29,932 nt of DNA from DASZGL01 sp035938875 (GTDB lineage: Bacteria > Chloroflexota > Dormibacteria > Aeolococcales > Aeolococcaceae), in contig DASZGL010000089.1 of NCBI GenBank assembly GCA_035938875.1, positions 1-29,932 on the forward strand. Direction: 5' to 3'. Both the position numbers and the translations under genes were made by a program. Below are positions 22,653 to 29,508 of this stretch, piece after piece (positions within the stretch are counted from its first letter, which is position 1; every line of letters starts with the position of its first letter). A model generated the notes under the pieces. The model searched no databases, was not told the origin of the DNA, and saw only the letters and a program-made list of their open reading frames with translations.

Positions 22653-23405
22653 ATGTCCACGGCCTTGGTCAGCTTCGCCGCGGCCTTCATCGGCTCGTTG
22701 GTGGAGTCCGTCGAGGCGCTCACCATCGTCCTCGCCGTCGGCCTGACCCGAGGCTGGCGCGCACCGCTGTATGGCACCGTCGCGGCGCTAGCCGCGCTGG
22801 TGGCGGCGGTGGTGGGGTTCGGCACGCTGATGAGCGACCGCGTCCCCGAGAAGACCCTCAAGGTGGTGGTCGGCACGCTGCTGCTTCTCTTCGGGCTTCG
22901 CTGGCTGCGCAAGGCGATCCTTCGTGCCGCCGGGGTCATCGCCATGCACGACGAGGCCGAGGAGTTCACCGAGACCGTGGGGCGGCTCGGCGCCGGCCGA
23001 AGCCGCCCGCGCACCGACTGGACCGCCTTCGGCACCGCCTTCCAGGGCGTCTTCCTCGAGGGCGTCGAGGTCGCCTTCATCGTCGTCGCCGTCGGCTCGA
23101 GCGAGCGCAACCTGCCCGCCGCGGCGGTGGGCGGGGTCGTCGCGATGGCCGCCGTCGCAGCCGCCGGCCTGGTGGTGAGGCGCCCGCTGGCGCGCATCCC
23201 CGAGAACACCCTCAAGTACATCGTCGGCCTGCTGCTCACCAGCCTGGGGACGTTCTGGGCGGCCGAGGGCGCCGGCGCGTCGTGGCCCGGCGACGTCGCC
23301 TCCCTGCTGGTGCTCATCGCCTTCTGGATCGCCGCCTCGCGGCTCGCTATCGTGCTCGCCCGATCACGGCGTTCACCGCTGCGTCCCAGCGGGAGGGCCG
23401 CCTGA
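22653..23405 (+). CDS. COG4280/TMEM165-like multi-pass membrane protein
   Basis: A 250-residue protein with about seven hydrophobic segments and an internal pseudo-repeat. The first half contains FIGSLVESVEALTIVLAVGLTRG and the second VFLEGVEVAFIVVAVGSS. The two membrane-embedded E-x-x-E segments recall the paired acidic motifs of the GDT1/TMEM165 and LysE-type cation transporters. A cytosolic loop (about 95-125) is charged and includes MHDEAEEF. I associate it with predicted membrane proteins of COG4280; divalent cation transport is inference only. The start ATG 22653 has no ribosome site. Confidence 0.7.
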   Translation: MSTALVSFAAAFIGSLVESVEALTIVLAVGLTRGWRAPLYGTVAALAALVAAVVGFGTLMSDRVPEKTLKVVVGTLLLLFGLRWLRKAILRAAGVIAMHDEAEEFTETVGRLGAGRSRPRTDWTAFGTAFQGVFLEGVEVAFIVVAVGSSERNLPAAAVGGVVAMAAVAAAGLVVRRPLARIPENTLKYIVGLLLTSLGTFWAAEGAGASWPGDVASLLVLIAFWIAASRLAIVLARSRRSPLRPSGRAA

Positions 23406-23615
23406 TTGCGCTACCTGCGCGCCGCGCTGATGGGAGTGCTCGGCCTCTTCGTCAGCGGCTGGGTCGACACCGCCGTGACGCTGGTCATCCTCGCGGCGCT
23501 GCTCGTCGTCATCCGCAAGGCGCCCGACGCGCACCTGGGATTCGTCCTCGCTGGCGCGCTGGCGCTGCAGCTGCTCGTCATCACCTATCGAGCCGCACGG
23601 CCGCCACGGGCGTGA
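23406..23615 (+). CDS. Small two-helix membrane protein coupled to the COG4280-like gene
   Basis: A 69-residue protein with two or three hydrophobic stretches (about 4-20, 22-38, 44-60) and a basic tail. It starts at TTG 23406, the base directly after the stop of the preceding membrane protein, so translation is probably coupled and the two may form one complex. No family is recognised. Confidence 0.6.
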   Translation: MRYLRAALMGVLGLFVSGWVDTAVTLVILAALLVVIRKAPDAHLGFVLAGALALQLLVITYRAARPPRA

Positions 23616-23628
23616 GCCAGGCGAAGCC

Positions 23629-24435
23629 TCAGCGACCGACGAATCGTGCCTGGCGTTTTTCCAGGAACGCCGCTGCCGCCTCGCGCGAGTCCTCGGTGAA
23701 GCCGCAACGCACGTGGCGGTCGGCCTCCCGGTCGAGCATCTCGGCGAAGCCGGTCGACAGCGAGTCGTTGAGATTCGCCTTGATCGCCTTCATGGTCAAC
23801 GGCGCGAAACCGGCGATGCGCTGGGCGACGCGGCGCACCTCCTGCATCAGCGTGTCGACGTCGGCGAAGCACGCGGAGACGAGCCCGATGCGCAACGCCT
23901 CGGCGGAGGGGAACTTCTCGGCGAGGAGGTAGAGCTCGCGGGCCTTCCCCGGTCCAACGATGCGCGGCAGAGTCCACGTGCCGCCGAAGTCGCCGCTCAG
24001 CCCGGCGGTCATGAACGCGGTGTTGAAGACCGCGGATTCGGCGCAGTAGCGCAGGTCGGCGGCGCACGCCCAGGCAAGGCCGGCGCCGGCGCACGCGCCG
24101 TTGATCGCGGCGATGGTCACCTTGGGCATCTCGTGGAGCAGCTGCGAAGTGCGCATCACCGCTCGCAGGCGCCCGACGCGGCTGCTCACCGTCGCGGTGC
24201 CGGCAAGGCCGGCGCCGTCACCGGCGGCGAAGCTGCCGAGGTCACCGCCGGCGCAGAAGGCGCGTCCCGCCCCGGTCAGGATAACCGCGAGTACTCCGTC
24301 GTCATCCGCAGCCGACTCCAGTGCAGCAAGCGTGCCGTCGAGGAGCGAGTCGTGCATGGTGTTGAGCCGCTCGGGCCGGTTCAGTGTGATCGTCGCCACG
24401 GCGCCGCTGACCTCGTACAGGACTGTGTCGCTCAT
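23629..24435 (-). CDS. Crotonase-superfamily protein lacking the hydratase glutamates
   Basis: A 268-residue crotonase with the fold motifs LTGAGRAFCAGGDLG (oxyanion hole) and AAINGACAGAGLAWACAADLRY. At the two catalytic Glu positions of enoyl-CoA hydratase it has Ala121 and Phe141. Instead D149 in GLSGDFGGTWTLPRIVG sits where isomerase-type or PaaG-like members carry an acidic residue. It is thus probably an isomerase or other crotonase rather than a hydratase. GGAGGGA stands before ATG 24435. It is the last gene of the five-gene operon, 39 bases after the VOC gene. Confidence 0.88.
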   Translation of the reverse strand: MSDTVLYEVSGAVATITLNRPERLNTMHDSLLDGTLAALESAADDDGVLAVILTGAGRAFCAGGDLGSFAAGDGAGLAGTATVSSRVGRLRAVMRTSQLLHEMPKVTIAAINGACAGAGLAWACAADLRYCAESAVFNTAFMTAGLSGDFGGTWTLPRIVGPGKARELYLLAEKFPSAEALRIGLVSACFADVDTLMQEVRRVAQRIAGFAPLTMKAIKANLNDSLSTGFAEMLDREADRHVRCGFTEDSREAAAAFLEKRQARFVGR

Positions 24436-24474
24436 CGGAGTCCCTCCTCAACGCGCCGGCTTGGGTCGCGCACC

Positions 24475-25194
24475 TCAGACAAGGTGGAATCTCGCGCCAC
24501 CGAACACCATCGTCTCTCCGGCACGCGAGCGATCCGTGGCCCGTAGGTCGAAGCCGCTGATGCCCTCACCACGACCGTCACCGGCGGGCATGAAGCGGAT
24601 GGCGCCATGGTCGAGCTCGAGGGTCGTCGAGGCGCCACCGCGCGCGGTGACTGCAGGCCGTCCGAGCAGCCGCGACCATCGCTGGGCGAGGAGGTCGGGG
24701 TCGTCGCTCTGCACCTCGACAACCGCGACCTCGCCGGCCACGGCGTCACCCACGTGCTCCTGCCACGCTGTCCCCGCCCACCCCCATGACCCAGCGGGAT
24801 CGGCCTCATCGAGCGAGACGATGGCACCGCCGACGTCGGCCGGGTGAAGGTGCATGCCGCGGATTCCGGGACCGCTGCCCTCCCAGACCAGACGAACCCC
24901 GAGTGACACGAGCCGCTCACGCTCGCGCTCGAAATCGTCCACCTGGATGAGCACCATGTAGCCGCCATCGCCGCCGCGCTTCTCGAGATAGCGCCCTGCC
25001 GGCGTCCCCGGTCGGGTCGGCGAGATGACTTCGATGAAGGTGTCGCCGACCGCCATAAGCGCGTTGTGGACGCCGAACTCGGCGACGCCGGGGTCTCGGT
25101 AACACACGTCGACCCCAAGGCTGTTGCAGACATGTCCGACCACGGCCTCGAGATCGTCTGCCACGAGCACGACCTGTCGTAGGCGCACCGCCAC
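24475..25194 (-). CDS. VOC/glyoxalase-like protein, two domains
   Basis: A 239-residue protein with two vicinal-oxygen-chelate halves. The first starts RLRQVVLVADDLEAVVGHVCNSLGV and includes GDTFIEVISP (metal-type Glu) and GGYMVLIQVDDFERERERL. The second is weaker (VAVVEVQSDDPDLLAQRWSRLLG). The usual first metal His is Gln (LRQV), so classic metal chemistry may be altered. VOC members include glyoxalase I, extradiol dioxygenases and methylmalonyl-CoA epimerase. Translation starts at GTG 25194, 7 bases after the preceding gene. In context with a crotonase, a role in CoA-ester or ring metabolism is plausible. Confidence 0.82.
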   Translation of the reverse strand: MAVRLRQVVLVADDLEAVVGHVCNSLGVDVCYRDPGVAEFGVHNALMAVGDTFIEVISPTRPGTPAGRYLEKRGGDGGYMVLIQVDDFERERERLVSLGVRLVWEGSGPGIRGMHLHPADVGGAIVSLDEADPAGSWGWAGTAWQEHVGDAVAGEVAVVEVQSDDPDLLAQRWSRLLGRPAVTARGGASTTLELDHGAIRFMPAGDGRGEGISGFDLRATDRSRAGETMVFGGARFHLV

Positions 25195-25201
25195 AGTTTG
25201 C

Positions 25202-25876
25202 CTAGTCGCCTACACCGCCCAGCGGCGAGAAGTCCGCCGGCACGAGGACACGCTCCTCGATGACGGCGAGCTCGCCGGCGACAGCGTGGAGGCCGGGCAC
25301 GCTCCCGGCGTCCGTCGCCGACTCGAGAAGACGTGCCAGGGCATCGACGTCGGGCACCGACCACATCGCGAGAAATTCCGATGGCCGAAAGCAGGACCGC
25401 CAGAACGCCTCGAGGGTCACCACCCGCTCCGTAGCCGCGGTGATCACGCTGTCGCCGACGGCGGTGATGAATGCTGCGCCGCGTCCCGGGCGCACCAGGT
25501 AGGTGTGCTGCAGCACGACGCAGCCCGCTGACTTCGACTGAGGACGAACTGGTGGTCGCGGCGAGAGTGGCAAGGGTGAGAGCATCCGATCGAATCCGCC
25601 CGTGCGCCAGCCGACAGCCGAGGTGTGCCATCTGCCCACTCCGGGGTGGCTGCCGGCGGTGGTGCGCTGACGCGCATACGCCGGCCAGCCATCGATGTTC
25701 CAGAGCAGCACCGCCTGCGGGCGCCGGCCGCCCTCGACAACCTCGAACACGCCCGACATGCTGATACCGCGCTCCTCGCCGAGTGGCGCGAACATCTCGT
25801 TGAGCCCGGCAAGGTAGTCGTGCATCTGACCGGCGACGACGTCGACGGTCTCGTGCAGGTGAATCCAATCGGACAC
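25202..25876 (-). CDS. NIPSNAP-like tandem-domain protein, copy 2
   Basis: A 224-residue protein made of two ferredoxin-like repeats: residues about 1-65 (VDVVAGQMHDYLAGLNEMFAP, then GGRRPQAVLLWNIDGW) and about 120-224 (QHTYLVRPGRGAAFI, LEAFWRSCFRPSEFLAMWSVPD). This resembles the NIPSNAP/dimeric alpha-beta barrel pattern. It is a paralogue of the upstream gene. The GTG start shares one base with that gene's TAG stop (TAGTG), indicating coupled translation. No catalytic motif is recognised. Confidence 0.7.
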   Translation of the reverse strand: MSDWIHLHETVDVVAGQMHDYLAGLNEMFAPLGEERGISMSGVFEVVEGGRRPQAVLLWNIDGWPAYARQRTTAGSHPGVGRWHTSAVGWRTGGFDRMLSPLPLSPRPPVRPQSKSAGCVVLQHTYLVRPGRGAAFITAVGDSVITAATERVVTLEAFWRSCFRPSEFLAMWSVPDVDALARLLESATDAGSVPGLHAVAGELAVIEERVLVPADFSPLGGVGD

Positions 25877-26559
25877 TAGATGGTGACCACCAGGCTGCCC
25901 TCGCCGCCGCCCATGGGTGAGAACGCAGCCGGCATGAGCAGGCGCTCCTGGACGTCGCCGATGACGTCCCAGGCGACGTCGAGTCCGGGGATCGACTCAT
26001 CACCGGCGGCAACACGGCGGTCGCGCTGCAGCTGCATATCGGCGAACGCCACCCAGTCGGGCAGCGACCACACGGCGATGTGCTCCAGCGGGCAATGCGT
26101 GGACCGCCAGAACGCCTCGAGCCGCAGACCGTCGTCCGAGGCGCGTGGCACGAGCGTGCCGCGAGCCCATTCGACGAAGCCGCCCCCGGCACCCGGTTTG
26201 GCCGCGTATGTCTGCTGGAAGAACACGCGACCCGATGACGCATGGTGCGGTGCTGTCGGCGGCACCGGCGAGAACGGCAGCAGGATCAGCCGCTGATCGA
26301 ATGCGGTGATGCGATACTGCCGCGCGGATTTGTTCCACTCGTCGAGTTCCGCGTCTGATGCGCGCGGTGCTGCCTCGTCAACGGCGCTGATGACGATCAC
26401 CTGGGGCCAGCGGCCGCTGGTGGCGGCCACCTGGAAGACGCCGACGAACGGTGTGTATCGCTGTGGCGCGATTTGCGCGTAGACGTCGCCGAGGGCATCG
26501 AGGTACTCGCGAACGCGCCCGGCGACGACGTCGACCGTGACGTGGCGGTAGGTGATCAT
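25876..26559 (-). CDS. NIPSNAP-like tandem-domain protein, copy 1
   Basis: A 227-residue protein with the same two-repeat architecture as its neighbour. The first repeat holds VDVVAGRVREYLDALGDVYAQ and RWPQVIVISAVD; the second QQTYAAKPGAGGGFVEWA, LEAFWRSTHCPLEHIAVWSLPDW and ERLLMPAAFSPMGGGEG. The FWRS-x3-P-x-E-x2-A-x-WS-x-PD block is shared almost unchanged with copy 2, which marks a gene duplication. Such folds bind small hydrophobic or aromatic ligands in other families (ligand here unknown). Confidence 0.7.
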   Translation of the reverse strand: MITYRHVTVDVVAGRVREYLDALGDVYAQIAPQRYTPFVGVFQVAATSGRWPQVIVISAVDEAAPRASDAELDEWNKSARQYRITAFDQRLILLPFSPVPPTAPHHASSGRVFFQQTYAAKPGAGGGFVEWARGTLVPRASDDGLRLEAFWRSTHCPLEHIAVWSLPDWVAFADMQLQRDRRVAAGDESIPGLDVAWDVIGDVQERLLMPAAFSPMGGGEGSLVVTI

Positions 26560-26592
26560 CGCGCCGACTGTAGCGACCGCCCGGCCTCACGG

Positions 26593-27258
26593 TCATCCTG
26601 AGGCGCGCGTGGCGTACCTCGGAACGACACCCATCAACGCCACGCTCGCCGCGACAACCCAGAGCGCGAAGGACAGCAAGGCGACCAGGCTGAGATGGGT
26701 CACCCCACCGGCGACGGCGCCGGCGGAGACGAGCTGAACGGCGGCGAAGAGAACACCGACCCATCCCAGCAACGGGCTCAGCGCGCGGGTGCGGATCATC
26801 ACGGCGGACGCGGTGACGAGAAACAGCGCCAGCGTGAATGAGGCGTAGTACAGCGCTGTGCTGCTGACGTTGTAGAGAGCCTTGACCGTAGCGGGATCAC
26901 CCTCCTGGCCGGTGCGTAGGTAGAAGGACGTGCGAATCGCATCGACCCCGATGACAATCGCCACCGTGGTCACGCCCGCGACGAGCGCCGCCATCGACAG
27001 GTGGCCGCCGTCGCCTTCGGCCCGTCGCAGGAGGCCGTACAGAACGCTGAAGAACCACAGCGCGAGGATCCCGCCGATGCCCATGAAGTAGCTCGCCGCC
27101 AAGCCAGCGTCGCGATGGTCACCGAAGAACGCGGCGATGTCACGAGCGGCGTCGTCCGCAGCCGGCAGCCGGGGCACCATGAAGGTGCTCAGCATGAGCA
27201 TCACCACGAACAGGATTCCACTGGACGCGGCAAGCCGGTCCCATCCCCTCTCACCCAT
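26593..27258 (-). CDS. DUF4386-like six-helix membrane protein
   Basis: A 221-residue integral membrane protein with six hydrophobic segments (about 8-27, 53-74, 88-106, 134-155, 163-183, 188-208) and an amphipathic segment between helices 1 and 2 (DAARDIAAFFGDH). This layout recalls the DUF4386 family. ATG 27258 is preferred to the adjacent GTG 27261 because GAGGAG at 27265-27270 is then 6 bases away. It is first in the five-gene operon, behind the promoter at 27307-27335. Function is unknown. Confidence 0.72.
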   Translation of the reverse strand: MGERGWDRLAASSGILFVVMLMLSTFMVPRLPAADDAARDIAAFFGDHRDAGLAASYFMGIGGILALWFFSVLYGLLRRAEGDGGHLSMAALVAGVTTVAIVIGVDAIRTSFYLRTGQEGDPATVKALYNVSSTALYYASFTLALFLVTASAVMIRTRALSPLLGWVGVLFAAVQLVSAGAVAGGVTHLSLVALLSFALWVVAASVALMGVVPRYATRASG

Positions 27259-27306
27259 CACTGTCTCCTCTCGAAACGCTCGATCGCCCCCTCTGCGCCG
27301 GCGGCT

Positions 27307-27335
27307 AGCCTAAGTCAGGCTGCGCAGCCTGTCGA
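27307..27335 (-). promoter_or_regulatory. Promoter of the five-gene operon (-35 TCGACA, 17 bp, -10 TAGGCT)
   Basis: On the minus strand TCGACA (27330-27335, five of six consensus bases) and TAGGCT (27307-27312, TAnnnT) are 17 bases apart, about 48 bases before the start of the first gene. Confidence 0.6.
27316..27331. promoter_or_regulatory. 16-bp perfect palindrome in the promoter spacer (operator)
   Basis: CAGGCTGCGCAGCCTG equals its own reverse complement and fills most of the spacer between the -35 and -10 boxes. A further AGCCT half-site lies at 27307-27311. A repressor bound here would block the operon and could affect the divergent cupin gene. The rest of the 189-base intergenic region (27259-27447) shows no other gene. 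Confidence 0.65.
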
Positions 27336-27447
27336 GACGCGCCGCCGCACGGTCCACGCTGCAGCAGCCGACGAGTTCTGGGACTAGGGCGACACCGGCG
27401 TTGGCGGTATCGTCGGGGCGCAACCGACGGTGAACTGGAGGGACGCC

Positions 27448-27822
27448 GTGAAAGACAGCCGCGGATACATCATCGACTACGAGCCCATCGTCGGGCCCTT
27501 GGAGATCCTCGAAGTCCAGCGGCTCATCGACGAGACCACCGAACAGTGGTACAACCGCACGCTCTGCAAGGTGGACGACGCGGTGGTCCGACTCGGCGTT
27601 CTCCAGGGCGAGTTCCACTGGCACAAGCACGATGAGCAGGACGAGTTCTTCTTCGTTCTCGACGGATTGATGCGCATCGAGCTCGAGGGTCGTCAGCCGG
27701 TGGAGCTCGGACCCCGAGAGGCGTTCGTCGTTCCCAAAGGACTCATGCACCGCCCGGTTGTACCCGTGCGCACCGCGGTGCTGATGATCGAGCGGGCGGA
27801 GGTTGTCGCCACCGGGGACTGA
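27448..27822 (+). CDS. Single-domain cupin protein
   Basis: A 124-residue cupin. Motif 1 is GEFHWHKHDEQDEFFFVLDG, with the H-x-H and Glu metal ligands, and motif 2 is ELGPREAFVVPKGLMHRPVV, with the third His. Single-domain cupins of this size include isomerases, small dioxygenases and sensors; the activity is not deducible. The frame opens at GTG 27430, but GTG 27448 is favoured because GGAGGG at 27437-27442 lies 5 bases before it. It diverges from the five-gene operon. Confidence 0.86.
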   Translation: MKDSRGYIIDYEPIVGPLEILEVQRLIDETTEQWYNRTLCKVDDAVVRLGVLQGEFHWHKHDEQDEFFFVLDGLMRIELEGRQPVELGPREAFVVPKGLMHRPVVPVRTAVLMIERAEVVATGD

Positions 27823-27843
27823 CCCCAGCTCGATCGCTCGACG

Positions 27844-28602
27844 TCAGTACAGAGCGGCGGCGAGGATCGGGCGATACCGCGCGACCAGGGGATCGGTGTC
27901 GCCGAGCTCGGCGAACACCCCGACCGCGGTGCGCCGGGCAAGGTCGCGCACGTCGCCGCTCTCGCCGCGCACCGTCGCCACAAGTTCCTTCAGTGCCACT
28001 TCTCGATCGCCACGATCGAGCGCCGTCAGTGCCTCCCGCGCTGTGCCGTCGACCGTACCCGCCGCCACCGAGCGCTGCAGCGCGATACGCGCCAGCAGTC
28101 CGCCGGCGAGGGCGTCGTGCTCAACCGGGTTGAGGACCAGCTCCGCCTCGGCCAGGTCGCCGCGGCCGACGAGCAGCAACCCCAGCGCGGCCCGCGCTGC
28201 GGCGTGGCTGGGGTCGGCTTCGATTGCCGCCCGCAGCGACGCCTCGTCGCCTGCGCCGGCGAGGCGGTCGGCCCTCGTGGGCAGCAGCCCGTCGAGCCAG
28301 CGCTCGACCTGAGCGCGGGGGAGAGCGCCGGTGAACTCGGCAACGATCTTGCCGTCGCGGAATGCCTTGACCGCCGGGATGCCACGGACGCCGAATGCGG
28401 CAGCGAGTCGCGGGCTGGCGTCCACGTCGACCTTGGCGAGGATCACCTCGTCACCTCGGGCGTCCACCGCAGCCTCGAGATCCGGGCCCAGGGCAAGGCA
28501 GGGTCCGCACCAGGCGGCCCAGAAGTCGACGACAACGGGCTTGGTCCGGGAGCGGTCAACAACCTCCGCCGCAAAGCTCTGCTCGGTAACCTCAATGACC
28601 AT
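27844..28602 (-). CDS. Thioredoxin-TPR co-chaperone, CnoX/YbbN-like
   Basis: A 252-residue protein with an N-terminal thioredoxin domain and a C-terminal helical repeat region. The active site is WCGPC at 31-35, and the cis-Pro motif is GIPAVKAF. The TPR-like part (about 115-250) reads LRAAIEADPSHAAARAALGLLLVGRGDLAEAE and ends in LARRTAVGVFAELGDTDPLVARYRPILAAALY, a CnoX signature. CnoX proteins hold unfolded or oxidised clients for GroEL/DnaK; those with intact CxxC also act as reductases. The start is ATG 28602 rather than 28623, with a -10 at leaderless distance. Confidence 0.88.
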   Translation of the reverse strand: MVIEVTEQSFAAEVVDRSRTKPVVVDFWAAWCGPCLALGPDLEAAVDARGDEVILAKVDVDASPRLAAAFGVRGIPAVKAFRDGKIVAEFTGALPRAQVERWLDGLLPTRADRLAGAGDEASLRAAIEADPSHAAARAALGLLLVGRGDLAEAELVLNPVEHDALAGGLLARIALQRSVAAGTVDGTAREALTALDRGDREVALKELVATVRGESGDVRDLARRTAVGVFAELGDTDPLVARYRPILAAALY

Positions 28603-28608
28603 TGCGCA

Positions 28609-28614
28609 AAAGTA
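28609..28614 (-). promoter_or_regulatory. -10 element TACTTT at leaderless distance from the CnoX-like gene
   Basis: On the minus strand TACTTT is followed by six bases and ATG 28602. No ribosome site precedes that ATG. Confidence 0.45.
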
Positions 28615-28665
28615 ATACCCCACGGCGGTGTCCGGCTAACCGCGGTCGCCCGTACTCTGCGACGG

Positions 28666-29421
28666 TCAGACGTCGATGTCGCTGGGCCCGTTTCGACCGA
28701 GGAAGCCCTGGTCGATGGCGAATTTCACCAGTTCAGCCCGGCTGTGAACGCCCAGCTTCCCCAACAGGTTGGCGCGATGAGCCTCGGCCGTCCGCGGCGA
28801 AACGTGGAGTCTTTCGGCGACCTCGAGGTTGGTGTGGCCTAGGGCGAGCAGTCGCAGGACCTCGATCTCCCGCGAGGTGAGTGCGCCACTTGTCGATCCG
28901 TCCTGCCGATCGGCCCGGTGGGCAAGAACGGCGCCAAGTGACGGCTCGACGTACTCCTCGCCGCGGTGAACCTTGCGGATGGCATTGATCACCTCGCTTG
29001 CGGCGGCTTCCTTGAGGCTGTAGCCGCTGGCGCCCGCGGCGAACACCGCCTCGACCTCGTGCGGTTGGGCCACGGTGGTCAGCACCAGGATCGCCGAGCG
29101 GGGGAAGCGCTCCCGAAGCAGGCCGACGACGGCCGGTCCCTGTGCCTCACGGAGGTCGATGTCTGCCACGATGACGTCCGGCTCGACTTCCAGACCCAGC
29201 ACCTCGTCGAGACGGGAGGCCGTGGCGATGACCTCGATGTCGGGTTCGCGCTCCAGCAGGGCTCGCAGTCCCTCCCGCACCACCGCCTGATGATCGAGGA
29301 GCGCCACAGCAACGCGTCCCGCCGCCTCCACCTCGGTCTCCACTAGACGCTTTGGCGACGGCGCCGTACGCGGTGACGCCGTCAGATGCACCCCAGCACT
29401 ACCTAAGACGTCCCCGAACAC
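28666..29421 (-). CDS. NarL/FixJ-type response regulator (REC-LuxR)
   Basis: A two-domain transcription regulator of up to 251 residues. The receiver (about 36-155) carries the phospho-acceptor D87 (VIVADIDL), the switch Thr in LVLTT and Lys137 in GYSLKEA. The acidic pocket has Asp-His (LLDHQ) instead of Asp-Asp. The LuxR helix-turn-helix (about 180-240) reads LTSREIEVLRLLALGHTNLEVAERLHVSPRTAEAHRANLL, interrupted nowhere. The start is uncertain: GTG 29421 gives a 35-residue leader; GTG 29343 would fit the domain start. No sensor kinase is adjacent, so this is an orphan regulator in this window. Confidence 0.88.
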   Translation of the reverse strand: MFGDVLGSAGVHLTASPRTAPSPKRLVETEVEAAGRVAVALLDHQAVVREGLRALLEREPDIEVIATASRLDEVLGLEVEPDVIVADIDLREAQGPAVVGLLRERFPRSAILVLTTVAQPHEVEAVFAAGASGYSLKEAAASEVINAIRKVHRGEEYVEPSLGAVLAHRADRQDGSTSGALTSREIEVLRLLALGHTNLEVAERLHVSPRTAEAHRANLLGKLGVHSRAELVKFAIDQGFLGRNGPSDIDV

Positions 29422-29492
29422 ACCCCCACTGGCATTGGGCAGTGGCCGCCAACGGGACGAGACTAGTATCTAGGGTCGAGAATACCCCTGTA

Positions 29493-29508
29493 AGTGACGC
29501 GAGTCACT
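29493..29508. promoter_or_regulatory. Palindrome AGTGAC-GCGA-GTCACT
   Basis: A perfect 6-bp inverted repeat with a 4-base centre overlapping the last bases of the TetR-type gene and lying 72 bases upstream of the longest response-regulator start. It may be an operator for the response regulator or for its own TetR neighbour, or a terminator stem. Confidence 0.45.

Noticed and set aside
24432..26243. 603-codon minus-strand frame across the VOC and NIPSNAP-like genes
   Set aside because: It is an out-of-frame shadow rich in Arg, Ser and Thr; the three real genes have domain motifs, short spacings and coupled starts.
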